Below, piece after piece: positions 42,546 to 51,998 of a stretch of DNA of 64,000 nucleotides. The notes below the pieces were generated by a model, which made no database searches, was not told the DNA's origin, and saw nothing but the letters and a program-made list of their open reading frames with translations. The translations under genes were made by a program, and so were the position numbers. Within the stretch, counting starts at the first letter, position 1. Each line of letters opens with the position of its first letter. Where the stretch lies: assembly GCA_027475525.1 (NCBI GenBank), contig JAMWFC010000073.1, positions 893,791 through 957,790 of the forward strand, written 5' to 3'. The DNA is from Macrolepiota albuminosa. Its lineage: Eukaryota > Basidiomycota > Agaricomycetes > Agaricales > Agaricaceae.

Positions 42546-45275
42546 CTAAATCGCCGGGTCGTTTTCCGAATATTCGTAGGTGGCATCCTCCCCTTCAAAA
42601 GTCCAGGTGGCACGTCCCATGACCTGTCGTTTGGGGCACTCGGAGATGAAATGATCTTTCTCACCACAGAGTATGCAGACACCCTCCCTTCTCCGTTGTT
42701 CCTGCACATCCGTCGGGACTTCGATCCAGGGTCGTCCCTTCTTCTGAAGCCGGTTGGCCCGGAGGGCCTCCTCGTCCCACTCGTCGTCGAAGTCGAAATC
42801 TTCGGGGTCTTCCGGGGGCTCCTCGGGGTTTGGCACGTCGCCCGGGTCGTGGGCGGCCACGGCGGCGTTGAGTTGGGCCTGGGGGTGGGCGCCGCTGCCG
42901 GGGTTAGCATTGGGCGGGCTGCGACTCACCGGGGGTCGGCCACCAGGGAACGTGGGAGGACCGGGGTTTCGACCTTGGGGGTTGGGGGCTTTGCCGGAGG
43001 GCCAAGGGGGTCCTCCCCTAGGGTTCCAGGGGGGTCGGGAGTTCGAGTACTCGCTGCGGTCTTCCCAGTAACGTTGGTCGATCTGCATGACGAGGGCCTT
43101 GTATCCGTCGTAGGAAGGTTGTTTCGGGGCGAGTTGGAGGACGTCCTTGATGCGTTGAGGCAGGGCGCGGCGGAGGGCGTACCAGAGGGCGCTGTAGTTC
43201 CAGCCTGTCTCGTAAGCTTCCTTCTCAAAACGTACGATAAAGGTGGTAAAGCGTTCCTCTGAGCGCATCCGGAGGTTGAAGAGGTTGTCCTCGGCCTCGG
43301 CCACGGTGTCATAGATCCTGAATTTCCCAGAGAACTCGTCGACGAAGGCTTGCCAGCGGGCGAGTGCCGGGTTGTTGGGGTCGAACTGGATGAGGGCCGT
43401 GTAGTGATCGAAGGCGATCCCTTGGAGGTATGAGGCGGCAAAGGCCACCCGGAAGCTGTCAACCTGAAACGTGAGCGGCTTTGCCTGAAACGTGTTAAGA
43501 CACTGGGTGAGGAAGGTACGCCATTTCTGGGGATCCCGGCCTGTGAACGCATCAGGTTTCTGAATGTCTAGACGTCCTTCGCAGGCGAGGGCGTTGCAAG
43601 CGTCGTCCGATCCGGCAGTGTTGCGGGGAGGGGGGCCAGCATTGTAATAGTAGTAATAGTGATTACCCCCCCCTCCTTGAGGAGGAAAAGCACCAAGGGC
43701 GGGGCCCCACCCGCCGGGAGGTCCTCCTCCGGGTGGCTCACCTGGGGGTCCACGCCCGGGAGGTCCGTTGTCCCAAGGGGGTTCGTTCCTGCCAGGAGGG
43801 GGCCTGGGTCTCCACGCAGGGAGTGGCGGAGGTGGAGGGCCTGGGGGTCGTCCTCGAGGTTCGGCTGGAGGTGGCGGAGGCGGTCGGGGAGGGTTCGGTG
43901 GGGTTGGGTCGATCGGAGGGGGGCCTGGTGCTGGGTCGGGTGCCGGGTTGCGCGGGGGTCGTTCAGCCCGGGAGGGTCGTGCTTGCATCGGGGGTCGCAG
44001 GGGGTTCCGTAGGTCGAAGTGGGGTGGCGGATCGCGGCGGAAGTTGCGTTCCAGAGGGGCCGGGGCGGACGTGGCGGGCGGTGCTGGTGCCGGGGCGGGC
44101 GTGGGCACGGGACGTTGTTCGTTGTTGTCGCGCGTGAGCTTGTCAATGTAGCATAGCGTGTCGTCCGTACTAGGGGTGTCCACCCGGGCTGTACCGGGGT
44201 TCGTCGGGGCCGGGGGTCGGGCGTTGTCTGTTCGCGGGAGGGGTTCCAGGGGTCTTTGAGGCTGTCCCCAGGTTTCGAAAGTACTAGGAACGGAGTTAGC
44301 CCTGCGGCGAGTTGACAAGCCTACCGTGCGAGCAGCGGGTTGATCGAAGAGGCCTCCCATCGGGTTGAGGGACCGTAGTATGGCTGAGGCATTCTGCCGT
44401 TCTTCCCGTTGCCATTGCTCCGGAGTGGGGACCGTGGGATTTGCCGGGACTGCTGGGGCTGGTTCCGGGGGTTCCCGTCGAATGTGAATCGAGCGACCTG
44501 GGTCCGCGGGGTCGTTGAGGGGCTGAGGGGAGGGGGACGCGTGGACTTCGTCGAGCAGTTGCTGTAATTCTTCCCGGAGGATCGTATTGCGCCTATACTT
44601 TACCATGGTTTGCTCCGGGAGTTCTCCTCGCGTGAGGCGATCCCCGAATTTGACCAGGCAGTGAGCCCATTCCTCCGGAGTGCCTTCAAAGTCGTCGTGC
44701 CCGAATTCCACGAGCAGCGTCCTCGTCCATTGCGCGAAGTCCTCCGGTGAGATCCTGAGGGAGCGGAGTATCTCGTCCCGTTGCCGTTCATACTCCTCGA
44801 GGCGTCGTCGTCCCATTGGCGAGGGAGGGGTTCGAGCGGGTGGAGCGGCGGCCGGGTAATGACGAGGGGGGTAGTCGGGGTAGGGGGGTCCTCGGGGTTC
44901 TCGGGGTTGGGGGACGGGGCGCTGGTAACCGTAGTAGGGGGTGGGTGCAAAGGGGCCCTCGCTGGGGGGAATCGGGCGAGGCCCACTGGGTACAGGAGGG
45001 GTCTCCGGCAGGCCCCCGGGAATGCTCCGGTACGAGGGGACCTCCACGGGTCGTGCCATGGCTAGGTTGGGCGGAGGGGCCCAACTGGCTGAGGGCCCCA
45101 GATCATAGAGGGATGGGTCGGGGGCCCAGTGGCGGTGGAGGTACTGAGGTTCGTATGGGAGGGGTGGGTAGACAGGGCGGGGGGTCTGCGCGGAGTAGTG
45201 GTTGGGTACCGGGCGTCCGTAAGGGTCGGTCTGGTACCCCGTGGGGTAGTAGGTGTGAGTATACGTAGCCATCAA
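42546..45275 (-). CDS. Chromovirus D gag, 909 residues, intact
   Basis: From ATG 45275, 31 nt after the 5' LTR. Residues 1-110 Tyr/Pro-rich (YTHTYYPTGYQTDPYGRP); central ~250-560 Pro/Arg-rich linkers with long PPPP runs; retrotransposon gag (capsid) domain ~590-760 (PDAFTGRDPQKWRTFLTQC, SFRVAFAASYLQGIAFDHY, FRIYDTVAEAEDNL); nucleocapsid CILCGEKDHFISECP near 875-890. Structural protein of the particle. No stops. Many long frames on the other strand here are GC-driven shadows. Confidence 0.92.
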   Translation of the reverse strand: MMATYTHTYYPTGYQTDPYGRPVPNHYSAQTPRPVYPPLPYEPQYLHRHWAPDPSLYDLGPSASWAPPPNLAMARPVEVPSYRSIPGGLPETPPVPSGPRPIPPSEGPFAPTPYYGYQRPVPQPREPRGPPYPDYPPRHYPAAAPPARTPPSPMGRRRLEEYERQRDEILRSLRISPEDFAQWTRTLLVEFGHDDFEGTPEEWAHCLVKFGDRLTRGELPEQTMVKYRRNTILREELQQLLDEVHASPSPQPLNDPADPGRSIHIRREPPEPAPAVPANPTVPTPEQWQREERQNASAILRSLNPMGGLFDQPAARTVGLSTRRRANSVPSTFETWGQPQRPLEPLPRTDNARPPAPTNPGTARVDTPSTDDTLCYIDKLTRDNNEQRPVPTPAPAPAPPATSAPAPLERNFRRDPPPHFDLRNPLRPPMQARPSRAERPPRNPAPDPAPGPPPIDPTPPNPPRPPPPPPAEPRGRPPGPPPPPLPAWRPRPPPGRNEPPWDNGPPGRGPPGEPPGGGPPGGWGPALGAFPPQGGGGNHYYYYYNAGPPPRNTAGSDDACNALACEGRLDIQKPDAFTGRDPQKWRTFLTQCLNTFQAKPLTFQVDSFRVAFAASYLQGIAFDHYTALIQFDPNNPALARWQAFVDEFSGKFRIYDTVAEAEDNLFNLRMRSEERFTTFIVRFEKEAYETGWNYSALWYALRRALPQRIKDVLQLAPKQPSYDGYKALVMQIDQRYWEDRSEYSNSRPPWNPRGGPPWPSGKAPNPQGRNPGPPTFPGGRPPVSRSPPNANPGSGAHPQAQLNAAVAAHDPGDVPNPEEPPEDPEDFDFDDEWDEEALRANRLQKKGRPWIEVPTDVQEQRRREGVCILCGEKDHFISECPKRQVMGRATWTFEGEDATYEYSENDPAI

Positions 45276-45305
45276 GAACGGTGTAAGGAAGGAGTCTTGA
45301 TATTA

Positions 45306-46052
45306 TGTCAGGTTCCGCTGAGTTGGGGGCTTTCCGGGAAAGCGATGCCCTTACGATGCGGACTTGATCTACGGATACTCGGGTGTCTGGAACTCCGGGG
45401 CTAGGACTCCGGGGCTAGGACTCCGGGGTTCAAGACGAGGACAGGGGTAATCCCGGGAGAGGGGACTAGAGTCCGGGGGTTTTGGATGAGAGTGGCTGGG
45501 AGTTAGAAGGGGTCGAGTCGTGAACCGGAGGTTCTAAGACGAGACCAAGTTAGTAACTTAAGAGTCGCGAAGTGCGTACCAAACTTATAGCACGCGAATA
45601 CCAAGGCGTGCCAGTCGAAGCGTACCAAACGAGGCGTACCAGTCAAACAAGGGGCACGCAATATCCAAAGTAACAGTTATGCAATATCAAGACTACCGAA
45701 TACAACAGGGAGCTACACTATAAGTACTACAGGGCCGGGTCTCAGGGGTTCCAGGATGTCTGGGATGGGTTCCGGGGGTCATTGAGTAGCGGCAGGGACT
45801 GTATACCGGGATCGCGCGTGTGGGGCGCGCGATCAATTGGCGTGGATGGAGCCGTGATGCGTGATGGCCAGCACGAGTCGCGTGATCTGATCGTTGATTG
45901 GGGCTGGTGACGGCTGATGGCGGTCCTTGATGCGTGTGATGGCGGTGTCGGCGGTCGTGATGGCGGGGCGTGTCCTGCGGGGTCAGAGGGAGGGTCCCAG
46001 AGGGTGTTCCGGGGGTGTCCCAGGGTGGGCCCGGAGGGGAGGGGTCGTGACA
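45306..46052 (-). repeat. 5' LTR of chromovirus D
   Basis: 747 bp, same termini as the 35472 LTR. On the minus strand the LTR is followed by TAATATCAAGACTCC; no clear tRNA 3'-end complement is recognisable. Confidence 0.94.
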
Positions 46053-46057
46053 CTGAT

Positions 46058-47174
46058 AAGCTACTCTCTCCGCAAACTTATCAGCCAACGGCACTTGATT
46101 TGTCAGTGGAACATTCTCCACTGATTCCTGTTTTGTGTGAGGGTGCCTTGGCTCCCCCGCTTCGTGTAGGTTGCTATCTACCACAGGTATGGTAGACACC
46201 GATTCAGTTGTCGACAGAGGTCTCCTTCGCTGACCTCTGAATACATTCTGTCTTTGTGCTGCAGCGAACCTGGCAGCAAACTGCTCGTCAGACTCTCCTG
46301 CTTGCTGGGGAGCATATATATTGCTCATTGCCTCTTCCAGATGGGGAGACAACTCTGGCTTTGCCACCGGGGGTATATTCGGGATCAAGTTTGCCCCCTC
46401 TGGAGTCGAGGCAGCTGATCCTCGATTAGCCTTGCGATACATATATGCTTGGGCTTCCAGCTCAAGAATCTGAACGTACAATGTAATGTATTCAACAGTA
46501 TTCAACTGAGGTACATTTTCACCTCTAGCCTGTATCAACCGTATGTGCTTCAGTACATACAGTCCTAGTCGAGCACGTGTGGTATCCTTTGTAATGCTAG
46601 GGTATCTCTTCCATAGCATAGCACACTGAACCTGAAGGGTGGACTCACTCCGTCCACTCTCTTCGTCGTCAGACGTTTCATCTTCCCAATGTACTGCCGG
46701 CGTTCTTTGCTCAGGAATTGTCGTTTCCTGCGGCACTCCGGCTCCCTGCTGACGTTGCGTCATGGGAGTGGATTCAGTTGGAACTCTCCAACTGCCCGCC
46801 TCTTGCCTCGGCATCTTCCCCAGAAAGTACGACGAAGGTCTGCGACCTTCGATAGGTCCCTGAGCACTACTCCTGCTCTGGGATTGCCGCCCTGACCTCC
46901 CAGTCTGCATGGAAGATTCATGATCCCTGCCGAACTGCTGTTCCAGATCTTCCACACTTGCCCCTGGTCTCGCTGCACCGCTTGGCGCAGCTGTCAGCCG
47001 CACTTCACTCCATTGCGTCCCTCCTGGCATTCCCTGAGGCTGCCGGGAAGGCTCGGCCTCTGTATATTCTGACCCGGGACGACCCGGGTCAGTCACCGCA
47101 GATTGAGGATATGCCAACGACTGGTCGATGGTCTCACCATCGCGTGTCGGTTCAGTAGATTGATTGGTCTCCAT
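46058..47174 (-). CDS. Gypsy B gag, N-terminal part before D insertion
   Basis: From ATG 47174 (METNQSTEPTRDGETI) about 370 residues to FAERVAYQ, where D inserted; A gag continues DRVAYQRMRNGDL at this point. Disordered, Ser/Gln/Pro-rich, then a helical part (QCAMLWKRYPSITKDT, ARLGLYVLKHIRLIQARGENVPQLNTVEY) matching the A gag segment with VCLQVFWDLHPEVMKY. No stops in this part. Confidence 0.85.
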
Positions 47175-47323
47175 CCAATCAAGTGTTGCTACGTCTCGTT
47201 TTACCCGGAAGCGTGCGTCAAAGAAGTTGATACACTGTTCGATGCAATCACAGTCTAGGCTATCAGTCTAGACCCGTAGTCTTGTCCGTAGTATCAGAAT
47301 TGAACCCGAAAGGTTCAAAAAAG

Positions 47324-47515
47324 TGAAACGATGTCAAGTATAAGATTTAGCCTTACGGTCACACCAACAGAACCAGATTGATATTTGATTCTAGTACTAC
47401 GAGTATGACAGTAAAATTGGCTGCCTTATGTAAGGCAGCCAGCATGTATGTAGAGTAATAATAATTAATTAATATAAGTGTATATTAATTAACTAACTAA
47501 GTATTATCTGTTACA
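47324..47515 (-). repeat. 5' LTR of gypsy B
   Basis: 192 bp, partner of 25948-26139. On the minus strand it is followed by CTTTTTTGAACCTTTCGGG, a T-run plus GAA as in element A, without a TGG primer-site start. Confidence 0.95.
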
Positions 47516-48097
47516 GCCAGGCAGGCCCTGGAGAACATCGCGGCGGCGCATGACGCCATCATAGAGGCACAAGTCTTCCAGGCGAAAAATGCCAATCACC
47601 GTAGGCAAAAAGACCCGCCAATAGCTGTAGGAGCATTGGTATACCTATCAACGCATAATCTGAGGCTCCCAAAGGGACGAGCAAGTAAACTCTGCCCGAA
47701 ATGGGTAGGCCCATACCGCGTTCTAGACGCAGAGCCAAGTACCTCCAACTACGTGTTGGAGCTGCCTCTGGCATTACAGGAACGACACATCATTCCTAAG
47801 TTTCATGTGTCGCTGTTGCGACCTTACAGCGCATCTGACGATGCGCTGTTCCCTAACAGGGCAACCCCGGGCCCCTATGATTTTGGGGCTCGAGACGATG
47901 ACGAATGGTTCGTCGAGTGCATAATTGGGCACCGGTGGACTGAGCGTAACACGCTCGAGTTTGAAGTACGTTGGTCCCTGGGGGACACAACATGGGAGCC
48001 GCACTCCCATTGCTCCAAGTTGGCGGCACTTGACCGTTATTTGGAGTTAAAGGGCGTTAAGCACCCACATCAATTGAGTAAGCATGCCAGCGCTTAA
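47516..48097 (+). pseudogene. Gypsy A integrase 3' part with chromodomain-like tail
   Basis: Continuation after B: ARQALENIAAAHDAI (overlapping the TSD), GALVYLSTHNLRLPKGRASK (GPY/F region WVGPYRVLDAEP), PKFHVSLLRPYS, and the tail DEWFVECIIGHR..LEFEVRWSLGDTTWE. It ends at TAA 48095-48097. The stop and following sequence lie within a 56-bp tandem duplication (48066-48121, 48122-48177). Confidence 0.9.
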
Positions 48098-48256
48098 TTT
48101 GATCGGCAGTGCCGATTGCGGCACATCAATTGAGTAAGCATGCTGGCGCTTAATTTGATCAGCAGTGCCAATCACGGCTTGGCTGAGTTGGTCAGCAGCT
48201 GTGGCTGAAACACGCCTTAAAAAGCGAAATTTCTTTTTCGCTTTCTTTCCCCAACC

Positions 48257-49558
48257 ATGGACAAGATGCCCGTGGACCCCGTTGAACAGCAGCAGCGATT
48301 TGAGTTTGTGCCGTCGGTCTTACCGTCGGCTGAAGGGGGGGGGCAGATGGCTCCCCCAGTGGGGACAATCGCAACAGCCTGTGGGCTTCCCACAGCAGCA
48401 GCAACAACCAGCGGCGTACTCGCCGCAGCAGCCGGTGATCAGTGGCTATCCGCCACACCAACCCATGCAGGGCAACTTCATGCCCCAGAACGTACCTGTG
48501 GGCGGCTATCAGCCCCAACAACCAGTAGCGGGCGCTTATGCGCCACATCACGCAGAGGGCCAGTCTCAGCAACAGGCCTACGGGGGGCTAGTCAGCCCCC
48601 AAGCAGCGCCAGGATGGGGGCAGTTTGCCCCCGCTATGGTGAGAGGGGCTATGGGCGCACACCATTTGCCCCAGTTTACCGCCCTGGTGCACTACCCTGG
48701 CATGGGTGGTGTGCCCGTAATGATGCCGTACCCCCCGGCTTAGATGGGGGCGTGGGGCGCAATGCCCCAGTACGATGCCTCGTATGAGGCAGGGCTATTT
48801 CCCTGTCGACCACAGTACAAGGCGACAATCTAGAGGGACGCCAAGCATCCCTCATGCAGTCCTCCACGGCCATTGGGAGTACAGAAACTCTCAATACAGA
48901 ACCAAGCATCAGTTCATCGGCTGATGCGCCGACAGAGAGCCTGGCCAAGCTCTCCTTGCTACAGCGGCTCAAGATGCCGCACCAATCCGAGCCCAGCTCA
49001 GAAGAAGAGTCGCGTCCTCGATGCGACAAAGGAAAAGCACGGGCTGTCGAGCCCAGTCTCAACCAGGACTTAGTCCTGGCTACCCTTCTTCAACGCCTGA
49101 GAGACAACGGGTACAATGTACCCGCAGACTCATCATACCTCTGCGACGCAGAGGCAGTCATCCTCATCAGCTGGATGATGGACGACATGGATCATATGCA
49201 CGCCCAGCGCAAAACTGATTTTCTTGCCCTATCGGCCACTCATAAGCGGCAGACTACACCCCCGAGTCGGGACACCAACTCCAGCGAAAGGGCGCGTCGG
49301 CAAGGAGTGGAGGACGCGCCCTCCCGCTCAATTCAGTTGAGCGTTGTTGCTTCCGGCCAGGAGGCCGGACTAGGATGTGACATCCTTCCCTATGAGGATG
49401 TCCCTGCTCCAGCCGCCCCCCGGCTCATCCAGCGCCTTGCCAGCGGCGCATCTGAGGTCGCATCTTCGCGACCATTATCCGTGGTATCCACCACACACTC
49501 TGGGGAGCAGAGTTCCAGGGGCGTGAGTACACGCCCCACTGAGGCTAAGGCCTCATAA
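48257..49558 (+). pseudogene. Gypsy A ORF3 (frameshifted)
   Basis: ATG 48257 (MDKMPVDPVEQQQRFEF). A run of nine G (48335-48343) separates this from the frame with QQQQQPAAYSPQQP and GYPPHQPMQGNF, a Gln/Pro/Gly/Tyr-rich prion-like domain; slippage there would explain the shift. After a stop at ~48743 and another shift, the C-terminal part follows (ESLAKLSLLQRLKM; ADSSYLCDAEAVILISWMMDD, aligning with B LVDPVAQVVITGLLDE). Ends TAA 49556-49558. Same position and layout as B ORF3. Confidence 0.7.
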
Positions 49559-49591
49559 CCCCAAAAAGATCATCGGGGTAAGAACCTGGAA

Positions 49592-51440
49592 GGGCATGCA
49601 TATGTCAACGTGCACTTCCCTGAGGATGCCCTGAAAGGGGCCCCCGGGGCTAACATCCCCTTCTTACCCGCAATACTGGTAGAGGGCCTGCCAGCCCAAT
49701 TCCCGCGGTGTGTGTGGGCAATGGACCCATGTTCTGACAAGTCTGTCCCGGAGAGGCTGCCATCCCCGCCCTCCAATGACGATTGGTATGAGGAGCCTGA
49801 AGAGGCTCGCATGGAATCCCCTGTGCTGCACAAGACGGCGGCACAACGTATGGCATGCGAACGGCGCAACAGCAATCGACGGGCCAAGATGGACCGCCGG
49901 GCGCAGGATAGCGCCAAACGAGGAGCTGCCCTCCTCGAGGATGAAACTGGGCACATCCCTGATGCGCTTGGTGTTGTGATCTACCGTGATCACACTGTTG
50001 AGCGCCAAAACTCATTCTTTGGTGCGGGGTTAGCTCCTCAGTTCTATTGGTCGCCAGTGACCAACACTATCTTCGTCGGGCAAGAAGCCCACGCAGCCAG
50101 GTCCTTCGAGGCTGATAAAGAGGGCAACGCCGTGTCAACGCCCCACAACAGTAAGGTGTACCAAGTGTCACCTCATGGGTTTCCCCGCAGTCCTCAAGAA
50201 GTCCGCAGACTTCATGCACTAGTGAACAACCAGTTTATGCCAATTTGTCAGCGTCAGTTGGGCTATCTTTTGCTCAACAAATTCAAACAGGTGGTGCTAA
50301 ACTGCCACCCTACTGCCCAAGACAGAGCCATGTCTCACTTACTTGAGGAGGTCCCCTATAGGACCATCTCGGTACCCTTTGTGAGTCCAGAGGAGCGGGA
50401 GAATATCCCGCAAATGATTGTGCCATCACAGATCTATCGCCGCAAAGAAGGAGGGAGAATTGCCTTCATTGGCCTCACTCCCCCTGATCCAAAGCAACCG
50501 TTTGCTTTTGGACTACCTGGGCTTGTATGCCCTTCTCTATGGACGTCCTGGGACGTCCAACATATGGACCGGTCTGGCCATGGACCGTGCCATGCGCATT
50601 CATTGGCGCAGCCTGTTCGGGTTTGCACTTGTACGTGCTCTCAGCGCCAGCCGCCCCTCCAAGACCACAGTACACAAGTACCTGGCCTATGTTTTTGCGA
50701 GGCCAGGTCTCTACAAGGAGGCCATGGCCGAGTACAAGGCGGCTACGGGGCAAGTGTTTGTGCCCCTCCACGCCGACGACTCTAACTTCAAGGCTCAGGC
50801 TGTGGACATCCCAGAAGCATCAGCTTCCGTATTCACCACCTCGGACGTGTTACGTGTCCTTCTTCATAACCAAATTCTGGTCAGCTGGGCTGACCATGCG
50901 TACACCTATGGGGTCACCTACCTGGCCCACCTCTTCTTCAGCGACAGCCAGCTCTACAACGAGGCGGCCGCTATTGACGACGAGAGGCTGCAACACCTCG
51001 ACCATTACGGGACTCCCCAGTCCATTGCTCAGTGGGATGGGTGGCGTGAGGCCACCATTGACGATCGCCAACGCCTGATGCTCCAGCAGCAGGACAGTCG
51101 TCATGCTTACGACAACGCACTCACCAAGGGGATGTACCTCCTAATCGGGCAAGACATTCATGCCTGTGAGATCTGGACGTGCCAGTACCTGTCCGACACT
51201 GGGGATCTTCCAGAACCCCACCCACCTGTTCCGGGGTCGAGTATTGACCCCACTCTCACATTGTCCCCCCTCCGGGACTATGATGACTCCCTGCCCGTAG
51301 CAGGGCCATCAGGCACGTCTTATGAGCCCGCACCCGAGGATGAACTCCTCGACTATGACATGGACGACGCAACCGCCGACCCATTCTGGGAGCCTGGGGA
51401 CTCTCCCATTGCCCCCGTTCCTGACTTACCGACGGCCTGA
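49592..51440 (+). pseudogene. Gypsy A ORF4, conserved unknown protein (one frameshift)
   Basis: About 610 codons; an in-frame ATG at the head is not evident (B starts at the equivalent of HAYVNVHF). Conserved with B ORF4: PDALGVVIYRDHTVERQNSF, VTNTIFVGQEAHA, PHGFPRSPQEVRRLHALVNNQFM, LLNKFKQVVLN, MDRAMRIHWRSLFGFALVRAL, SDVLRVLLHNQILVSWADHAYTYGV. The frame changes near 50490-50520. The C-terminal third is longer than in B and ends acidic (DELLDYDMDDATADPFWEPG). No transmembrane segment or known catalytic motif. A mutated copy lies at 62712-63240. Confidence 0.78.
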
Positions 51441-51485
51441 CCGTCGTCTTATCTTGAGACCGTAGCTCGGTCTGATTGGGGGGTG
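51441..51485 (+). promoter_or_regulatory. Stem-loop and polypurine tract of A
   Basis: Just after the ORF4 stop: GACGGCCTGACCGTC and AGACCG/CGGTCT arms, then GATTGGGGGGTG abutting the 3' LTR. Matches the arrangement in element B. Confidence 0.6.
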
Positions 51486-51738
51486 TGTAGCGTAGTCCGC
51501 TATGTGGCGTTGGCCACATAGCTTTTACTTACTTTAGTAGTCCATAATATATTATATTATTATAATATATTATTATTATTATAATATATTATTATTATTT
51601 ACATTAGTATAAATAGTTTTCACTTGCTGCTTACTAAGCAGCTTATATTCTTGTATTACACTACAGTGACAATAGACCAGACTGGTCTGATTCTGTGCAG
51701 TGTGATCTTAAGCTCACAAACACCGTAACTTCGTTACA
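51486..51738 (+). repeat. 3' LTR of gypsy A
   Basis: 253 bp; identical to the 5' LTR except for one G to A at a CpG and an extra 19-bp copy of an AT-rich unit (ATAATATATTATTATTATT). Confidence 0.95.
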
Positions 51739-51771
51739 CAGTGACGCTGCAGGCACTTCATCAGGTGGGAG

Positions 51772-51993
51772 TGTTGAACGCCTACCGGTATAATGAGAAG
51801 CGCCCTTGCGCACGTGACCATAGTATTATTTTCTTCCCAGTGTCGTTGTACACTTCATTCTGAAGTACAACGACACTAGGTATGTGTTAACTATGCAGTC
51901 AAATATATATTCATTCTGAAGTACAATGACACTAGCTGTCACACTACTCATTTAGTGTCTGTCTGTAACCGCTGCGTGTAACTTGCTTTAACA
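51772..51993 (+). repeat. 3' LTR of copia C
   Basis: 222 bp, TGTTGAACGC...CTTTAACA, followed by the TSD AATAC at 51994-51998. Preceded by the purine tract AGGTGGGAG. Confidence 0.95.
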
Positions 51994-51998
51994 AATAC

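Larger units (their letters stand above)
35472..46052 (-). mobile_element. GC-rich chromovirus D, innermost layer, TSD CTGAT
   Basis: LTRs 35472-36199 (3') and 45306-46052 (5'), flanked by CTGAT (35467-35471, 46053-46057). Minus-strand order: gag, tandem proteases, RT, RNase H, integrase with chromodomain; between pol and the 3' LTR lies a plus-strand (antisense) gene. GC content is much higher than its surroundings. A deletion with frame loss at the RT start (~41075) and a CGA to TGA change (39776) disable it. Confidence 0.95.
25948..47515 (-). mobile_element. Ty3/gypsy chromovirus B, third layer, TSD GCCAG
   Basis: Minus orientation inside A. LTRs 47324-47515 (5') and 25948-26139 (3'), both 192 bp, flanked by GCCAG (25943-25947 and 47516-47520). 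Order along the minus strand: gag (interrupted by D), protease, stop, intact pol with chromodomain-like tail, ORF3, ORF4, stem-loop, purine tract, LTR. Without D it is about 11.0 kb. It has the least damaged genes of the nest. Confidence 0.95.
21301..51738 (+). mobile_element. Ty3/gypsy chromovirus A, second layer, TSD CAGTG
   Basis: LTRs at 21301-21534 and 51486-51738; CAGTG at 21296-21300 and 51739-51743. Internal order: gag, protease, truncated pol, integrase, then accessory ORF3 and ORF4, purine tract, LTR. Element B is inserted in the integrase. A is internally deleted: RT, RNase H and the first part of integrase are missing (junction ~25605). Without B, A is about 8.9 kb. Confidence 0.95.
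16354..51993 (+). mobile_element. Ty1/copia element C, outermost layer of the nest, TSD AATAC
   Basis: Identical-length LTRs at 16354-16575 and 51772-51993 flanked by AATAC (16349-16353, 51994-51998). The internal region is gag, protease, integrase, RT and RNase H in the copia order (integrase before RT), 16730-21300, continuing after the 30.4-kb insertion of element A to a purine tract AGGTGGGAG abutting the 3' LTR. Without the insertion the element would be about 5.2 kb. Stops and frameshifts in every domain make it inactive. Confidence 0.95.

Noticed and set aside
42486..45404. Several long plus-strand frames opposite D gag
   Set aside because: GC-rich coding DNA opens all frames; they lack start context, splice signals or domain features, unlike the antisense gene at 36328.
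47285..47323. B-box-like GGTTCAATTC downstream of the B 5' LTR (possible pol III promoter)
   Set aside because: No A box at a suitable distance and no tRNA fold.
49592..51440. ORF4 as an envelope gene
   Set aside because: No signal peptide, no transmembrane helix, no Cys-rich ectodomain pattern; an intracellular role is more likely.
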